The notes beneath the pieces were generated by a model, which saw only the letters and a program-made list of their open reading frames with translations, did no database searches and was not told where the DNA came from. From Pseudomonas benzenivorans (GTDB lineage: Bacteria > Pseudomonadota > Gammaproteobacteria > Pseudomonadales > Pseudomonadaceae), in assembly GCF_024397895.1 (NCBI RefSeq), contig NZ_CP073346.1, positions 4,154,001 to 4,218,000 on the forward strand: 64,000 nucleotides of DNA, written 5' to 3'. Shown in pieces: positions 53,748 through 62,704 of the stretch. Both the position numbers and the translations under genes were made by a program. Positions within the stretch are counted from its first letter, which is position 1; the number at the start of each line of letters is the position of its first letter.

Positions 53748-54641
53748 TCAGGCCGACTTGGCGGTCTCCAGCAGCCACTCGCGAAACAGCAGCACGTCCG
53801 GGCGCGGGCGCGTTTCCCCTTCGGGCAGCAGCAGGTAGTGGGACTGTTCGATGGCCAGTTCGCCGGCGAACGGTGAAACCAGCCGGCCGGACGCAATGTG
53901 CGGCTCGGCGAAGCTGCGCAGCACCAGGGCGAACCCCGAGCCGGCGCACGCCAGCTCCAGGGCGATCAGCGAGGAGTCGACCTGGATGCCCTTGGCGGCC
54001 CGGTAGTCCTCTATGCCGGCCGCACGAAACCAGCGGGTCCACAGGTCTTCGCAGCCCATGATGTGAATCAGCTGCTGCTGGGCCAGCTGGGCCAGGGCCC
54101 CGGGATCCTTCGCCCGCTCCAGCCAGCTGGGGCTGCACACCGGAATCGACGGCTCCTTTCTGAGCGGCTCGACCTCGAACCCCTCCCAGCGTCCGTCACC
54201 GAAGCGGATATCGATATCCGCCTGGTCCGCTTCCAGCGCGTCGGCCCAGATCGCCGTGAACAGCCGGACCTCGATCTCTGGATAGGTGTCCAGGAAGCCA
54301 TTGAGGCGCGGGGCCAGCCAGAGCTGGGCGAACGATGCCGTCGAGCGGATGGTGACCGAGCGATCCCCCTTGCTGCCGAACAGGCCGGCGGTGGACAACG
54401 ACAGCTCGTCGAATGCCTTGCGTACCGACGGCAAGTAGGCCCGGCCCATGTCGGTGAGGCGCACGCCGCGCGGCAGGCGCTCGAATAGCTGAAAGCCCAG
54501 GTACTCCTCCAGGGAGCGGACCTGCAGGCTCACTGCCGCGGGCGTCAGGTGCAGTTCGCCGGCGGCGGCGGAGAAGCTCAGGTTGCGTGCGGCGGCCTCG
54601 AAGGAGCGTAGCCAGGGCAGGTGGGGCAGGGTGTAGCTCAT
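53748..54641 (-). CDS. LysR-type regulator, GcvA-like, divergent from catabolic genes
   Basis: The 297-residue protein has the GcvA-subgroup start PHLPWLRSFEAAARNLSFSAAAGELHLTPAAVSLQVRSLEEYLG and an effector domain (about 90-290) with DIDIRFGDGRWEGFEVEPL. It is transcribed away from the GMC oxidoreductase operon and is the likely regulator of it. The 13-base palindrome ACCCCAATGGGGT (54663-54675) in the gap is a candidate operator. Confidence 0.9.
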   Translation of the reverse strand: MSYTLPHLPWLRSFEAAARNLSFSAAAGELHLTPAAVSLQVRSLEEYLGFQLFERLPRGVRLTDMGRAYLPSVRKAFDELSLSTAGLFGSKGDRSVTIRSTASFAQLWLAPRLNGFLDTYPEIEVRLFTAIWADALEADQADIDIRFGDGRWEGFEVEPLRKEPSIPVCSPSWLERAKDPGALAQLAQQQLIHIMGCEDLWTRWFRAAGIEDYRAAKGIQVDSSLIALELACAGSGFALVLRSFAEPHIASGRLVSPFAGELAIEQSHYLLLPEGETRPRPDVLLFREWLLETAKSA

Positions 54642-54662
54642 GACTGACCTTTAAATTTTTCG

Positions 54663-54675
54663 ACCCCAATGGGGT
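54663..54675. promoter_or_regulatory. Palindrome in the divergent LysR-GMC gap
   Basis: ACCCCA-A-TGGGGT is a perfect inverted repeat 22 bases upstream of the LysR start codon and about 140 bases upstream of the GMC gene. It may be the LysR operator or a chance palindrome. Confidence 0.4.
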
Positions 54676-54813
54676 TTATTTGCTTGCTTGTTTTAAGGGC
54701 AGCTTACGCGAATGATGGCTTCCCACAAGGTCAGCGTTCGGCGCGGCCCCGCTCGGGCCCCGGTGCTGCGCTTGCCATCTTTCTCAGGACGACTGGGCGC
54801 TCAAGGCACAAGC

Positions 54814-56451
54814 ATGGCTGAAATGGCGGATTTCGATTACATCATCGTGGGCAGCGGTTCGGCGGGATGCGTACTGGCCAATCGCCTGTCCGCCGACGCC
54901 GGCAGCCAGGTGCTGCTGCTCGAGGCCGGTGGCAGCGATCGGCGTTTCTGGATCAAGTTGCCGATCGGCTATGGCCGCACCTATTTCGATGAGCGGGTCA
55001 ACTGGAAGTACGAGACCGAGCCGGAGCCAGCGATCAAGAATCGCCGCAGCTATTGGCCGAGGGGCAAGGTGATCGGCGGCTCCAGCTCGATCAACGCGAT
55101 GGTCTACTGCCGCGGCCTGCCCAGCGACTTCGACGACTGGCGGCAGCTGGGCAACGCCGGCTGGGGCTGGACGGATGTGAAGGCCTATTTCGAGCGCTCC
55201 GAATGTCGGGTCGACGCGTCGGGCAAGGCCGCGCCCGGCGGTCCACTGCATGTTTCGGACGTCAGCAACGAGATGCATCCCTTGCGCCGGCACTACTTCG
55301 CCGCCGCCGAGGAGATGGGCCTGCCCTACACCGATGATTTCAATGGCCCGAACCCCGAAGGGGTCGGCATCTACCACATCAATACCCGCAGAGGCGTACG
55401 CTGCTCCTCGGCCGACGCCTTCCTGCGCCCGGCCCTGGGCCGCGCCAACCTGCAGCTGGAGACCCATGCCCTGGTGCGCCGGGTGCTGTTCCAGGGGCGG
55501 CGCGCGGTGGGCGTCGAGTACGAGCAGCACGGTCGAGTCCATGTCGTCCGGGCCCGTCGTGAGGTGATCCTCAGCGCCGGCGCGATCAACTCGCCCAAAC
55601 TGCTGCAGTTGTCCGGCGTCGGCCCTGCCGCGCTGCTGCGCCAGCATGGCATCGAGCCGGTGCTGGACCAGCCGGCGGTTGGCGGCGGACTGCAGGATCA
55701 CATCGCCGTCAGCTACTTCTACAAGGCCACCGAACCGACCCTCAACGACCAGCTGCACCCCATCAGCGGCAAGCTGGCCGCCGGCCTGCGTTACGTGCTC
55801 AGCCGCAAGGGGCCGCTGAGTGTCAGCGTCAACCAGTGCGGCGGCTTCGTGCGTTCGCGGGCGGACGCCCCGACGCCGGATCTGCAGCTGTACTTCAACC
55901 CCATCACCTATTCCACCGCGCCGGCGGGCAAGCGTCCGCTGATGAATCCGGATCCCTTTTCCGGGTTCATCCTGTCGTTCCAGCCTTGCCGGCCGCTGAG
56001 CCGGGGGCGCGTCGACATCAGCTCGGCCGACCCCAAGACCGCGCCGAGCATTCGCCCCAACTACCTGTCGGCCGAGCAGGACATCGCCGACGTCATCGCC
56101 GGCGGCCGTTTCATTCAGCAGATGGCCCGTACCGAGGCGATGCGCCGCTTGATCAAGGAGGCGATTCCGCCCTACCTGGACGGCATGACCGACGAGCAGA
56201 TAGTCGAAGACTTCCGGGAGCGCTGTGGCTCGGTGTTCCATCCCGTGGGCACCTGCGCGATGGGGCCGGACGCCAGGCAGGCGGTGGTCGATTCGCGGTT
56301 GCGGGTATACGGGCTCGAAGGATTGCGCGTCGTCGATGCGTCGATTTTCCCTACCATCACTTCCGGCAACACCAATGCGCCGACCATCATGGTCGCGCAG
56401 AAAGCTGCCGACATGATTCTCGCGGACCAGAAACAACAGGACGTCGCATGA
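54814..56451 (+). CDS. GMC-family FAD-dependent alcohol dehydrogenase/oxidase
   Basis: GMC flavoproteins oxidise primary or secondary alcohols (choline, PEG, aryl or sugar alcohols). The 545-residue protein has the FAD fold [15 protein letters not shown] (residue ~12), GMC signature 1 [19 protein letters not shown], signature 2 near [18 protein letters not shown], and the active-site His/Asn in [10 protein letters not shown] and [20 protein letters not shown]. It is BetA-like in length. ATG 54814 is chosen; an in-frame extension to 54712 and ATG 54823 are alternatives. It overlaps the next gene (ATGA). Substrate unknown. Confidence 0.92.
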   Translation: MAEMADFDYIIVGSGSAGCVLANRLSADAGSQVLLLEAGGSDRRFWIKLPIGYGRTYFDERVNWKYETEPEPAIKNRRSYWPRGKVIGGSSSINAMVYCRGLPSDFDDWRQLGNAGWGWTDVKAYFERSECRVDASGKAAPGGPLHVSDVSNEMHPLRRHYFAAAEEMGLPYTDDFNGPNPEGVGIYHINTRRGVRCSSADAFLRPALGRANLQLETHALVRRVLFQGRRAVGVEYEQHGRVHVVRARREVILSAGAINSPKLLQLSGVGPAALLRQHGIEPVLDQPAVGGGLQDHIAVSYFYKATEPTLNDQLHPISGKLAAGLRYVLSRKGPLSVSVNQCGGFVRSRADAPTPDLQLYFNPITYSTAPAGKRPLMNPDPFSGFILSFQPCRPLSRGRVDISSADPKTAPSIRPNYLSAEQDIADVIAGGRFIQQMARTEAMRRLIKEAIPPYLDGMTDEQIVEDFRERCGSVFHPVGTCAMGPDARQAVVDSRLRVYGLEGLRVVDASIFPTITSGNTNAPTIMVAQKAADMILADQKQQDVA

Positions 56452-57557
56452 TGAAGATCAACAAGCTGGAAACCTTCTGCAACGAGTTCGTCGGCTTCGT
56501 CCGGGTGACCGCCGACGACGGCTCCGTGGGCTGGGGCCAGCTGTCCACCTACAACTCGGACATCACCGCCCAGGTTTTCCACCGTCAGGTGGCGCCCTGG
56601 GCGCTGGGCGCGGACGTCCTGGACATCGCCGCGCTGATGCGCGAGATACCCGAGCGCGAGCACAAGTATCCCGGTTCCTATCTGCGCCGGGCCATGGCGG
56701 GGCTGGATACAGCCCTGTGGGACCTGCGCGGCAAGCTGGAAGGCAAACCGGTGGTTTCGTTGCTCGGCGGCACGCCGGGCCGCCTGCGTGCCTATGCCTC
56801 GTCCATGCGTCGGGACATCACGCCCGAGGACGAGGCCCAGCGCCTGCTGCGCCTGCGCGATGAGTTCGGCTTCGATGCCTTCAAGTTCCGCGTCGCCCGT
56901 GAGTGCGGGCATGACGTCGACGAGTGGCCGGGGCGCACCGAGGCCATAGTCCCGGCCATCCGCCAGGCGCTGGGCGATCAGGTGTCGCTGCTGGTGGACG
57001 CCAACTCGGGTTTCTCGCCACAGCGGGCCATCGAGGTCGGCCGCCTGCTGGAGCAGCATGGCATCGAGCACTTCGAGGAGCCGTGCCCCTACTGGGAGCT
57101 GGAGCAGACCAAGCAGGTGGCCGATGCCCTGGACGTCGCCGTCACCGGTGGCGAGCAGGACTGCGACCTGGCCACCTGGCGGCGGCTGATCGACATGCGC
57201 GCGGTCGACATCGTGCAGCCGGACATCCTCTATCTGGGCGGCATCACCCGTTCCATGCAGGTGGCCGAGATGGCCGCCAAGGCTGGGCTGCCCTGCACCC
57301 CGCACTGCGCCAACCTGTCCATGGTGACCCTGTTCACCATGCACTACCTCAAGGCGCTGCCCAACGCCGGCAAGTACCTGGAATTCTCCATCGAAGGACC
57401 GGACTACTATCCGTGGCAGGAGGGCCTGTTCGTCGAGTCGCCCTATCGCATCGAGGACGGTGGCATCCTCATCTCCGAGGCACCCGGCTGGGGTGTCGAA
57501 ATCGCGCCGGAGTGGCTGGCGAAATCCACCTACCAGCTCAGCGAGGTACAGCAGTGA
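56448..57557 (+). CDS. Mandelate racemase/muconate lactonizing-type enolase-superfamily enzyme
   Basis: The 369-residue protein has the capping domain and TIM barrel of the enolase superfamily. Visible residues: KxR on strand 2 (AFKFRVARE), metal ligands in [16 protein letters not shown] and TGGEQDC, and a His-Asp pair ([11 protein letters not shown] and TPHCANLS) that places it in the mandelate racemase subgroup, where most members dehydrate acid sugars. Racemisation is also possible. Starts ATG 56448 overlap the GMC stop; its end overlaps the aldehyde dehydrogenase start. Confidence 0.9.
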   Translation: MMKINKLETFCNEFVGFVRVTADDGSVGWGQLSTYNSDITAQVFHRQVAPWALGADVLDIAALMREIPEREHKYPGSYLRRAMAGLDTALWDLRGKLEGKPVVSLLGGTPGRLRAYASSMRRDITPEDEAQRLLRLRDEFGFDAFKFRVARECGHDVDEWPGRTEAIVPAIRQALGDQVSLLVDANSGFSPQRAIEVGRLLEQHGIEHFEEPCPYWELEQTKQVADALDVAVTGGEQDCDLATWRRLIDMRAVDIVQPDILYLGGITRSMQVAEMAAKAGLPCTPHCANLSMVTLFTMHYLKALPNAGKYLEFSIEGPDYYPWQEGLFVESPYRIEDGGILISEAPGWGVEIAPEWLAKSTYQLSEVQQ

Positions 57558-59047
57558 CCAGCACCACCGAACAACTGATCGGCGAATACTTCGCCACCGG
57601 CACTCTGGCTGGACTGCCGAGCGGGCACTTCATCGACGGCAAGTTCCGTCCCGCCGCCTCCGGGCAGACCCTGGAAACCTTCGACCCGGGTACGGCCAAG
57701 GCCTTCGCCCGTTTCGCCGCCGGCGATGCCGAGGATGTCGAGGCGGCGGTCGCCTCGTCCGATCGCGCCTTCCGCGAGTGCTGGCGCAAGGTCGCACCGG
57801 CGGAGCGCGGGCGCATCCTGCAGCGCACCGCCGAGGCCATCCGTGCCAATGCCGAGCGCCTGGCAGTGGTGGAGACCCTGGATAACGGCAAGTCCCTGGC
57901 CGAGGCCCAGGGCGATATCCGCTCTGCGGCCCGGCTGTTCGAGTACTACGCGGGCGCGGCCGACAAGTTGCAGGGCGAGACCCTGCCCCTGGGCATGGAC
58001 TATGTGTCCTACACCAGCCTGGAGCCGGTGGGCGTCACCGCCCATATCATCCCCTGGAACTACCCGACCTCGACCATGGTGCGCGGCATAGCCCCGGCCC
58101 TGGCCGCCGGCTGCACCGTGGTGGTCAAGCCGGCGGAGCAGACGCCGCTGACCGCGCTGATGCTGGCCGAGATCCTCCGCGACGCCGGTCTGCCCGACGG
58201 CGTGTGCAACGTGCTGACCGGCACGGGCGTCGCCGTTGGCGCGCCGCTGGTGGCCCACGAGAAGGTCCGTCACGTCACCTTCACCGGCTCGGTCAATACC
58301 GGCCGCACGGTCATGCAGGCGGCGGCGCGCAACGTCGCCAGCGTGACCCTGGAGCTGGGCGGCAAGTCGCCGATGGTGATGCTCGCCGACTGCGACATGG
58401 ACGCCGCGCTGGAAGACGTGCTCTGGGCCATCTACTCCAACTCCGGACAGATCTGTTCGGCCGGCTCGCGCCTGGTGATCGAGCGGTCGATTCACGCCAC
58501 GTTCATCGAGCGCCTGGCGGCGCTGGCCGGCAAACTCAGCCATGGCCACGGCCTGCGCAACCCGCAGATCGGCGCGATCACCTCCCTGGATCAGCTGAGC
58601 AAGATCGCCGGCTATGTCGACGACGCCAAGGTCCGCGGCGTGCGGGTCGCCGCCGGCGGCTCGGCGACGGTGGATCAGGCCAGCGGCAGCGGCTGGTTCT
58701 TCCAGCCGACCATTCTGGACGGCGTCGGCCCCCAGGACCGGGTGGTGCAGGAGGAGATCTTCGGGCCGGTGCTCTCGGTGCAGGTCGCCGACTCCCCCGA
58801 AGAGGCCCTGGCATTGGCCAACGGCACGGAATTCGGCCTGGCCGCCGGCATCTACACCCGCGACATCAAGAAGGCCCTGCGTCTGGCGCGGGATATAGAC
58901 GCCGGTCAGATCTATATCAACGAGTACTATGCCGGTGGCGTTGAGACACCATTCGGTGGTAACAAGATGTCCGGATTCGGGCGCGAGAAGGGCCTGGAAG
59001 GGCTGCGCGCCTATTGCCGGGTCAAGTCCGTCACGGCGCGCATCTGA
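57554..59047 (+). CDS. NAD(P)-dependent aldehyde dehydrogenase
   Basis: The 497-residue protein is a typical ALDH-superfamily enzyme: [31 protein letters not shown], the NAD-binding TFTGSVNTG, the catalytic glutamate in [13 protein letters not shown] and the catalytic cysteine in [12 protein letters not shown]. The start is GTG 57554, overlapping the previous stop. It would oxidise the aldehyde made by the GMC enzyme to an acid. Betaine-aldehyde-like enzymes are the nearest relatives by pattern, but this is not proof of substrate. Confidence 0.94.
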   Translation: MTSTTEQLIGEYFATGTLAGLPSGHFIDGKFRPAASGQTLETFDPGTAKAFARFAAGDAEDVEAAVASSDRAFRECWRKVAPAERGRILQRTAEAIRANAERLAVVETLDNGKSLAEAQGDIRSAARLFEYYAGAADKLQGETLPLGMDYVSYTSLEPVGVTAHIIPWNYPTSTMVRGIAPALAAGCTVVVKPAEQTPLTALMLAEILRDAGLPDGVCNVLTGTGVAVGAPLVAHEKVRHVTFTGSVNTGRTVMQAAARNVASVTLELGGKSPMVMLADCDMDAALEDVLWAIYSNSGQICSAGSRLVIERSIHATFIERLAALAGKLSHGHGLRNPQIGAITSLDQLSKIAGYVDDAKVRGVRVAAGGSATVDQASGSGWFFQPTILDGVGPQDRVVQEEIFGPVLSVQVADSPEEALALANGTEFGLAAGIYTRDIKKALRLARDIDAGQIYINEYYAGGVETPFGGNKMSGFGREKGLEGLRAYCRVKSVTARI

Positions 59048-59054
59048 TGCGTGC

Positions 59055-59070
59055 TGGCATGGCATTTGCT
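59055..59070 (+). promoter_or_regulatory. Sigma-54 promoter match upstream of the ABC importer
   Basis: TGGCATGGCATTTGCT has GG-N10-GC spacing and agrees with the RpoN consensus at nearly all key bases. It begins 8 bases after the aldehyde dehydrogenase stop and lies 109 bases upstream of the binding-protein start, so the transporter genes would form their own RpoN-dependent unit. Confidence 0.75.
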
Positions 59071-59179
59071 GGGATATTTATCGTCGAGGCACTCGGGGCG
59101 GCGTGGAGACTGACCCGCCATTGTTGATGTTGTTTTGAGCTACATCCGAATAAGACAGCCAATTAAAGGAGAACAACTC

Positions 59180-60775
59180 ATGAGCACAATTTTCGACGAC
59201 ATCGCCGAGCGCTTCCGCCAGGGGCGGATCGATCGACGCACCTTCATGATGAGCATGGTCGCCGCCGGCGCCAGCGTCGCCCTGGCCGGCTCCCTGGTCG
59301 GACGGGTCGAGGCGGCCACGCTGACGCCGAAGAAGGGCGGGCACTTCAAGCTGGGCATCGGCGCCGGCTCGACCACCGACTCCTTCGACCCGGCCACCTA
59401 CGCCGACAACTACATGCAGTCGGTCGGCCACGCGGTGCACAACTACCTGACCGAGGTGACCAACACCGGCGGCCTGAAATCCGAGCTGGCCGAAAGCTGG
59501 GACTCCTCCGGCGACGCCAAGCAGTGGACGTTCAAGCTGCGCCAGGGCATCGAATTCCACAACGGCAAGACCCTCGATGCCAACGACGTCATCGCCTCGC
59601 TCAACCACCACCGCGGCGAAGCCTCGAAATCGGCGGCCAAGTCCATCGTCGACCCGATCGTCGACATCAAGGCCGACGGCAAGGACACCGTGGTCATCAC
59701 CCTCAGCGGTGGCAATGCCGACTTCCCGTTCCTGCTGTCCGACTACCACCTGCCGATCCTGCCGGCCAAGGACGGCGTGATCAACGCCACCGAGGCGGTC
59801 GGTTGCGGCGCCTTCGTCCTGGAAAGCTTCGACCCCGGCGTACGCGCCCGGGTCAAGCGCAACCCCAACTACTGGAAGGACGACCGCGGCTGGTTCGATT
59901 CAGTGGAGTTCCTGGTCATCACCGATGTGGCGGCCCGCACCAACGCCCTGACCACGGGCGAGATCCATGCGATGAACCGCTGCGACCTGAAGACCGTGCA
60001 CCTGCTCAAGCGCATCGCCGGCCTCGATCTGTATTCGGTCAACGGTGGCCAGCACTACACCCTGCCGATGAACACCACCCTGGCGCCGTTCAAGGACAAC
60101 AACGTGCGCATGGCGCTCAAGCATGCCCTGGACCGCAAGGCCCTGGTGCAGACCCTGCTGCGCGGCTATGGCGAGGTGGCCAACGACCATCCGATCAGCC
60201 CCGGTTACCGCTATTTCAACAAGGAGCTGGCGCAGCGCGAGTACGACCCGGAGAAGGCCAAGTTCTACCTCAAGCAGGCGGGGCTGAGCACTCTCAAGGT
60301 CGATCTGAGCGCTGCCGATGCCGCCTTCGCCGGCGCCGTGGATGCCGCGGTATTGTTCAAGGAACACGCGGCCAAGGCCGGTATCGACATCAACGTGATG
60401 CGCGAGCCGAACGACGGTTACTGGGACAACGTGTGGATGAAGAAGCCCTGGTCCATGTCCTACTGGGGCGGCAAGCCGACCGAGGACTGGGCCTTCTCCG
60501 TGGCCTACGCCAAGGGCGCCGCCTGGAACGAGACCTTCTGGGACAACGAGCGCTTCAACACCCTGCTGGTCGCCGCGCGTGCCGAACTCGACGAGAAGTT
60601 GCGCGCCGAGATGTACGGCGAGATGCAGGTCCTGCTGCGCGACGACGGCGGCGCGCTGCTGCCGATGTTCGCCAACTACGTCGGTGCCACCTCGAAGAAG
60701 GTCGGCCACGATGCCCTGGCTTCCAACTGGGACCTGGACGGGCTGCGGGCCGCGGAGCGCTGGTGGTTCGTGTGA
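59180..60775 (+). CDS. ABC importer substrate-binding protein (family 5, Tat-like signal)
   Basis: The 531-residue protein belongs to the peptide/nickel/opine solute-binding family 5 (KRNPNYWKDDRGWFDSVEFLVITD, VRMALKHALDRKALV, TNALTTGEIHA). Its N-terminus DRRTFMMSMVAAGASVALAGSLVGRVEAA carries a twin-arginine-type signal, as in many rhizobial and burkholderial members. ATG 59180 follows AAAGGAG. First gene of the dppABC-like operon; the ligand is unknown and need not be a peptide. Confidence 0.92.
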   Translation: MSTIFDDIAERFRQGRIDRRTFMMSMVAAGASVALAGSLVGRVEAATLTPKKGGHFKLGIGAGSTTDSFDPATYADNYMQSVGHAVHNYLTEVTNTGGLKSELAESWDSSGDAKQWTFKLRQGIEFHNGKTLDANDVIASLNHHRGEASKSAAKSIVDPIVDIKADGKDTVVITLSGGNADFPFLLSDYHLPILPAKDGVINATEAVGCGAFVLESFDPGVRARVKRNPNYWKDDRGWFDSVEFLVITDVAARTNALTTGEIHAMNRCDLKTVHLLKRIAGLDLYSVNGGQHYTLPMNTTLAPFKDNNVRMALKHALDRKALVQTLLRGYGEVANDHPISPGYRYFNKELAQREYDPEKAKFYLKQAGLSTLKVDLSAADAAFAGAVDAAVLFKEHAAKAGIDINVMREPNDGYWDNVWMKKPWSMSYWGGKPTEDWAFSVAYAKGAAWNETFWDNERFNTLLVAARAELDEKLRAEMYGEMQVLLRDDGGALLPMFANYVGATSKKVGHDALASNWDLDGLRAAERWWFV

Positions 60776-60812
60776 CGGTAGCGTTCCCCTCTCGCAGTAG
60801 GAGCCTGGAACC

Positions 60813-61769
60813 ATGAATAAGCTCCTGAAGATGGTGGCCCAGCGCATTGCGCTGGGCTGCCTCAGCCTCTGGGTCGTGTCGTTGATCATCTTCCTCGGCA
60901 TGGAGTTTCTACCCGGGGATATCGCCACCGAGATCCTCGGCCAGTCGGCGACCGCGGAGACCGTCGCGGCGTTTCGCCAGTCCCTCGGTCTCGACCAGCC
61001 GTTGCATATCCGCTACCTCGACTGGTTCGGCAGCCTGATCCAGGGCGACTTCGGTCGTTCCCTGGCCAATGGCCGGGAAATCGGCGAGCTGCTCGGCGGG
61101 CGCTTCGCCAATACCCTGTTCCTCGCCGTGGTGGCAGCGCTGATCTCGGTGCCCCTGGCCCTGGCCCTGGGCTTTCTAGCGGCGCTGTACCGCAACGGCC
61201 TGTTCGATCGCACGATCAATGCGGTGACCCTGACCTCGATCTCCTTCCCGGAATTCTTCGTCGCCTACATCCTGATCCTGTTCCTCTCGGTCAACGCCGG
61301 CTGGTTCCCCAGTCTGGCCAACGTCGACGAGACGCAATCGCTGGGACAGCGTCTGTACAGCGTGGCGTTGCCGTCGCTGACCCTGACCCTGGTGGTTGTG
61401 GCGCACATGATGCGCATGACCCGGGCGGCGATCATCAACCTGCTGGCCAGTCCCTACATCGAGATGGCCACCCTCAAGGGCGTCGGCCGCTGGCGCATCA
61501 TCATGCACCATGCGCTGCCCAATGCCTGGGCGCCGATCATCAATGTGGTGGTGCTCAACCTCGCCTACCTGGTGGTCGGCGTGGTGGTGGTCGAGGTGGT
61601 GTTCGTCTATCCGGGCATGGGCCAGCTGATGGTGGACTCGGTGCAGAAGCGCGACGTGCCGGTGGTTCAGGCCTGCAGCCTGATCTTTGCCGCCACCTAC
61701 ATCCTCCTCAACCTGACCGCTGACATCCTGTCGGTGGTCAGCAACCCACGATTAAGGCATCCCCGATGA
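60813..61769 (+). CDS. ABC importer permease (DppB-like)
   Basis: The 318-residue protein has six membrane helices, the DppB/OppB start RIALGCLSLWVVSLIIFLGMEFLPGD and the EAA-like loop MATLKGVGRWRIIMHHALPNAWAPI that contacts the ATPase. It begins 37 bases after the binding-protein gene and overlaps the next permease by four bases. Confidence 0.95.
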   Translation: MNKLLKMVAQRIALGCLSLWVVSLIIFLGMEFLPGDIATEILGQSATAETVAAFRQSLGLDQPLHIRYLDWFGSLIQGDFGRSLANGREIGELLGGRFANTLFLAVVAALISVPLALALGFLAALYRNGLFDRTINAVTLTSISFPEFFVAYILILFLSVNAGWFPSLANVDETQSLGQRLYSVALPSLTLTLVVVAHMMRMTRAAIINLLASPYIEMATLKGVGRWRIIMHHALPNAWAPIINVVVLNLAYLVVGVVVVEVVFVYPGMGQLMVDSVQKRDVPVVQACSLIFAATYILLNLTADILSVVSNPRLRHPR

Positions 61770-62704
61770 GCGAGCGAATTTCTCCTGTCGCCGGCACAGG
61801 GCCAGAGGAAGGTGTGCCGGAAACCGATCAGGCCCTGGAGGCCTTTCCCCTGGTCGCCCCGCGCAGTGCCGGGCGCTCGGCCTGGCGCGAGCTGGTCAGG
61901 GCCCCCTGGACCGCCAAGCTGGGCCTGGTCATCATCCTCGCCTACGTGTTCGCCGCGCTGTTCGCGCCGGTGCTCACGCCCTATGGCGAATCGCAGATCG
62001 TCGCGGCCGAGTTCGAGCCCTGGAGCAGCGAGTTCCTCCTCGGCACCGACAACCTCGGCCGCGACATGCTCACCCGTCTGCTCTATGGCGCGCGCAACAC
62101 CATCGGCATCGCCGCGCTGACCACCCTCCTGGCGTTCGTCATCGGCGGCGCCGCCGGCCTGCTGGCGGCGACCCTCGGCGGCTGGGTCGATCAGACGCTG
62201 GCGCGGGTGGTCGACGTGATGATGGCCATTCCCCAGCTGATCTTCGCCCTGTTGCTGCTGACCATCTTCGGCACCGCGGTGCCGGTGCTGATCGCCATCA
62301 TCGCGGTGCTGGATTCGACCCGGGTATTCCGCCTGACCCGGGCAGTGGCGGCCAACGTCGCGGTGCTGGACTTCGTCGAGGCGGCGCGCATCCGCGGCGA
62401 GGGCGTGGGCTGGATCATGTTCCGCGAGATCCTGCCGAACATCCTGCCGCCGCTGGTGGCCGAATTCGGCCTGCGCTTCTGCTTCGTGTTCCTGTTCATC
62501 AGCGCCCTGAGCTTCCTCGGCCTGGGCATCCAGCCGCCCACCGCCGACTGGGGCTCGATGGTGCGCGACAACGCCACCCTGATCAGCTACGGCGACATCA
62601 CGCCGCTGCTGCCTGCCGCCGCCATCGCCGTGCTGACCGTCGGGGTCAATTTCGTGGTCGATTGGTTCCTACACAAGACGAGTGGTCTGCGCGATGAGCA
62701 TTGA
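61766..62704 (+). CDS. ABC importer permease (DppC-like)
   Basis: The 312-residue protein has the DppC/OppC N-terminal extension, six membrane helices, LLGTDNLGRDMLTRLLYGARNTI and the coupling loop EAARIRGEGVGWIMFREILPNILPPL. It overlaps the following ATPase gene by eleven bases. Confidence 0.95.
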   Translation: MSERISPVAGTGPEEGVPETDQALEAFPLVAPRSAGRSAWRELVRAPWTAKLGLVIILAYVFAALFAPVLTPYGESQIVAAEFEPWSSEFLLGTDNLGRDMLTRLLYGARNTIGIAALTTLLAFVIGGAAGLLAATLGGWVDQTLARVVDVMMAIPQLIFALLLLTIFGTAVPVLIAIIAVLDSTRVFRLTRAVAANVAVLDFVEAARIRGEGVGWIMFREILPNILPPLVAEFGLRFCFVFLFISALSFLGLGIQPPTADWGSMVRDNATLISYGDITPLLPAAAIAVLTVGVNFVVDWFLHKTSGLRDEH

